Under the pieces are notes generated by a model. That model saw only the letters and a program-made list of their open reading frames with translations, made no database searches and had not been told where the DNA came from. A stretch of DNA of 12,474 bases from Brachionus koreanus. Lineage: Eukaryota > Rotifera > Eurotatoria > Ploima > Brachionidae. The stretch spans positions 326,593-339,066 of the forward strand of contig PJRA01000420.1 of the NCBI GenBank assembly GCA_016987375.1, written 5' to 3'. Positions 9,896-12,474 of this stretch are shown here, piece after piece; positions within the stretch are counted from its first letter, which is position 1, and every line of letters begins with the position of its first letter. Both the position numbers and the translations under genes were made by a program.

Positions 9896-12273
9896 ATGCC
9901 TCCACGCAGGCAACCGATTTCTTTGGAGCTTAGACGCGAGTATAGGGATTTAAGGAACCCTGGGCGCTTATCTGGAATAATTGATTTTCATTTGAATGGA
10001 AAAAATAGATACATGAAAATAAATCAGCCTGTAGTTTCGCAGAACGTGTCGCGCACGGTCTCGCCGCGCTCCAGTCCTGTGCGTGCAAAAGCCAATCGAT
10101 TCAGAAATCCGGTCTTGAACAGGTACGATGCGTCGGGCGACGAGGAGTACGAGGCCAAGAGATATGTGTTCGACTTTGAGGAGGAGCAGTCAGCGACCAA
10201 TAAGGACAAAAAGAGAAGGACCAGGCGACGAGTGCGACACGAACCCGATGATGAGAGAAAAATCGATGAGAAAAAAGTCGACAAAACTGTCAAAATGATC
10301 GAAGACTTGCTAAAAGAAAAGAAAAAAACCAAATCGCGTGATATTGGCACTGAGCCTGACGAAGAAGAAAAACAAGCTTATTTACGCGAAAAAAATATCC
10401 AAGTCAATTTGAGTACAAAGGACACGGATGACGTGGAAAAAATTGCCAAAAAACCTAAAAAAAATTCAACAACTGATGTTAACGATTCGAAAAAAAAATT
10501 ACAAACAATCAGCACTCAAACACCCAGAGATGTATTATCTTATCTCTTATTAAAATTTATCTTATCTTTAATTAACATTTATCTTATCTTTAATTAACAT
10601 TTATCTTGTCTATTTTTAGGTATATGAACAAATTAAAAATGATCATTTGAGATTTGCGGAAAATGGTAATGTTTATGTAAAAAAATTGGTCGATGATGTG
10701 GAAATAATAAATCAGGATGAGAACAAAGATGAATTGGAATCGAAAATAGTTAGTAAACACAAAGGTATGAATAGTTTGGGTCTTAGCATGGAAGGTAAAA
10801 ATGGAGTTAATATGGCCATAATAAAAGGCAAAAAAAACGAATTAGGCAATTTGTCAAAAGTGGATGGTGATGACCAAATTTTGCTTAGAAAAAAGTATCA
10901 AAATATAGAAGAATTAATTAGTTGTCTGATGCAGAAGGGCTCGGATGAGAATTATTTGAAATTGGCCAAATTGTATCGGCTAAAGGTTCTTATTGAATTG
11001 GCCATGAAAATGGTCGGCAGAAAGTATAAAGACATCGGAGATGACGAGAGAAACGCATTGGAAATGCATGCCAATCGTTTTCATACAACTTATCCGATGC
11101 CAGGCGAAGAGCAACCTTTGGAAGAGCTTGACGAACATGGCAAGAAAAAAACTAGACTTCCGATCAAAATTGTTCAGCATGAAACGTTGGCTAAAATTGA
11201 TCTAAATGACAAGTATTTGATAGATCCGGCTGATTTGTTGAAAATTTATTCAAGCAAAATAATCGATCATGCTCACGACACCACTGGTCTCGATGTAAAT
11301 TAAATTCGAAAAAAAAATTTTTAATTTTATTTTTTTATTGTTCTAGTTTGAAAACATTACAGTCACAATTCCAGGTAAGTGGTATAGTGACTTTTTTTTG
11401 TCTTGATAGGTTACCATGGCAACCTTTTTAAAATTTTTAATTAATGTCCATTTTAGCATAGATCGATTAAGATAAATAAAAATTTTACCAATTCTTAAAG
11501 AATAATAATAATTTTTCTTATTGTGTAAAGCTGCATATGGTGTGCAGCAACGTGAAGCAATTAAAACAAGTCTTAACGAAGCCTCTGATAGAGACGATGT
11601 AAAGATTTTAACAAGACCAGTAGCGGCCACAGTTATACAAAACAATCAGAACCCGTCAACAAAAAATGATGAAGCGTTTAAGGTCGTGTTTGACATGACA
11701 GACAATTCAATGGACGCTTCAGTAATAAAAATACATGAAGGAAAAGACTTTCAGGTGGTTTCGAATGTGGGAGATGCTAGTTTTGGTGTACATGACATAG
11801 ACCAGCGTATAGTTGGCCACATAGTCAAAGAACGAGTAGCTCATCATATCAAAATTGGCAAAGAAGATCTGTCCTCTACCAGTATCGAGACTGTGAATGC
11901 GTACAATCATTTGATTAAGGCTATAAAAGAGTCTGTGGTCGTTAGCAATACAGTGTTAGTCGACTTGACCTCTTTGGCGGACAAAGTTTCAGATAAACCA
12001 GAGTCAAACAACGAAGTAGTTATTAGTAAAAAATTAATTGGAAAAAAATTATGCAAAGACATTTATGATTGGTCTTTGGTGCACATAGAAAAGGCCATCA
12101 CTCAGGCTGATATTAATGATAAACATTTAGACGAAATAATTCTAATTGGTTCTGAAAATAAATTTCCTGGCTTCAAGGAATTGCTAAAAGAAACCTATCC
12201 CAAGAAGAAGATTAGCTTTGTGTCCGAGGAAGATTTGGCCGTTGGAGCAGCTATCGTGGTAAGTTCTAAATAA
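9896..12273 (+). CDS. divergent Hsp70-like pseudo-ATPase with charged N-terminal extension (4 exons, ~693 aa)
   Basis: Exons are 9896-10531, 10620-11294, 11347-11374 and 11531-12273, with GT-AG introns of 88, 52 and 156 nt; total 2082 nt, no stop. Residues 1-212 are charged and low in hydrophobics, with a basic cluster at 103-114 and a TQT motif at 207-209. Residues about 262-690 follow the Hsp70 nucleotide-binding domain: SLGLSMEG stands for AIGIDLGT, AMKMVGRKY for AKRLIGRKF, ENITVTIPAAY for NAVVTVPAY, RPVAAT for EPTAAA, VFDMTDNSMD for IFDLGGGTFD, LIGSENKFP for LVGGSTRIP, and DLAVGAAI for EAVAYGAAV. The aspartate, lysine and glutamate equivalent to Hsc70 D10, K71 and E175 are Ser268, Met341 and Arg475, and the GGGT loop is lost; D199 and D206 remain (Asp501, Asp508). 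There is no substrate-binding domain. It is probably not an active ATPase. Exact function is unknown. The 3' end may instead be spliced at 12259. Confidence 0.85.
10556..10609 (+). repeat. 22-bp tandem repeat inside intron 1 of the Hsp70-like gene
   Basis: TTTATCTTATCTTTAATTAACA occurs twice exactly (10556-10577, 10578-10599) followed by a partial third copy (from 10600). It fills more than half of the 88-nt intron and supplies repeated TTATCT words, which are GATA-factor type sites on the minus strand, plus TTAATTAA palindromes. Slippage duplication is the simplest explanation. Confidence 0.85.
11347..11374 (+). other. 28-nt microexon of the Hsp70-like gene
   Basis: Flanked by TTCTAG and GTAAGT, it encodes FENITVTIP plus one base of the next codon. 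It supplies exactly the conserved beta-strand before the Hsp70 PAY-type motif. Both flanking exons have matching phases (0 and 1), so the join restores an Hsp70-like reading frame. Confidence 0.85.
11410..11423. promoter_or_regulatory. X-box-like RFX transcription factor site
   Basis: GTTACCATGGCAAC is an imperfect palindrome of two half-sites with a 2-bp spacer. It fits the RFX X-box consensus known from ciliary gene promoters in animals. Seven G/C bases in 14 stand out in this AT-rich intron. Its position within intron 3, not upstream of the start codon, is unusual, so function is uncertain. Confidence 0.5.
12259..12264 (+). other. alternative splice donor near the end of the Hsp70-like gene
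   Basis: GTAAGT at a codon boundary, right after the GAAIV equivalent of the Hsp70 domain end, is the strongest donor form. The frame otherwise ends VSSK-stop only 15 nt later. Splicing to the acceptor TTCTATTAGTTTTAG ending at 12367 would give the tail RLKSKF-stop, and splicing to the AAAG ending at 12300 a 12-residue Asn/Ser/Lys/Phe-rich tail. None adds a substrate-binding domain within this window. Confidence 0.4.
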
Positions 12274-12399
12274 TATTCAATAATGTCTGATTTTTAAAGA
12301 CAAATTCCAACAAAAAAAGTTTATTCAAATTTATTTAAAATTAAAATTCATTCTTCTATTAGTTTTAGAGACTGAAATCAAAATTTTAACCTTTGTTAA

Positions 12400-12405
12400 A
12401 ATAAA
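12400..12405 (+). promoter_or_regulatory. poly(A) signal AATAAA for the Hsp70-like gene
   Basis: An AATAAA hexamer about 127 bp after the stop codon, followed by an A-rich stretch. It would suit either version of the last exon. Confidence 0.4.
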
Positions 12406-12424
12406 AAGCAAAAAAAAAACAACA

Positions 12425-12474
12425 ACAACTAGTCAAGCTAATTCATTTATTTATTTATTTATAAGACCAGTTGT
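12425..12474. repeat. inverted repeat with ATTT microsatellite at the window end
   Basis: ACAACTAGTC (12425-12434) and GACCAGTTGT (12465-12474) are complementary at nine of ten positions. They enclose four tandem ATTT units (12445-12460). The window ends at the right arm, so the structure may continue. Confidence 0.5.

Overview
This is a nuclear fragment from an animal with a very AT-rich, compact-intron genome. The coding islands are moderately AT-rich and the intergenic DNA consists largely of A/T runs. Introns are GT-AG and mostly 47 to 88 nt. The lineage cannot be fixed from one window. SARAF and makorin with microintrons in a genome this poor in GC would fit a monogonont rotifer or a similar small metazoan, but that is an inference. 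No rRNA, tRNA, CRISPR array or bacterial-type operon signal was seen. All three confident genes lie on the + strand.

Layout. 1-2467 is non-coding, with a possible TATA box and a splice-acceptor-like site just before the first gene. 2468-3792 is a two-exon makorin (RING E3 ubiquitin ligase, 423 aa) whose first zinc finger is split by a 53-nt intron. 3793-5503 is intergenic and holds a decayed LINE-type reverse transcriptase (about 4112-4515). 5504-6570 is a six-exon SARAF (264 aa), the ER membrane regulator of store-operated calcium entry; only fragments of it are visible as open frames because of its tiny introns. 6571-9895 is mostly mobile-element debris: a 190-bp imperfect fold-back, a pair of direct repeats, an AAGTC-rich inverted repeat and a relic of a Tc1/mariner-type transposase. 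It also has two exon-like stretches near 9163-9375 and 9697-9825 that I could not identify.

9896-12273 is the most unusual gene: four exons encoding about 693 aa. The first ~250 residues are highly charged and probably disordered, and end near a TQT motif of the dynein light chain LC8 type. They are followed by a complete but very divergent Hsp70 nucleotide-binding domain. Most ATP-contacting residues are replaced and there is no substrate-binding domain, so it looks like an Hsp70 pseudo-ATPase. One of its introns carries a near-ideal RFX X-box (11410-11423). Together the LC8-type motif and X-box hint at a ciliary or cytoskeletal role, which is inference only.

The three genes have no evident functional link. 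They are independent transcription units, two with clear AATAAA poly(A) signals downstream and the third with a probable one.
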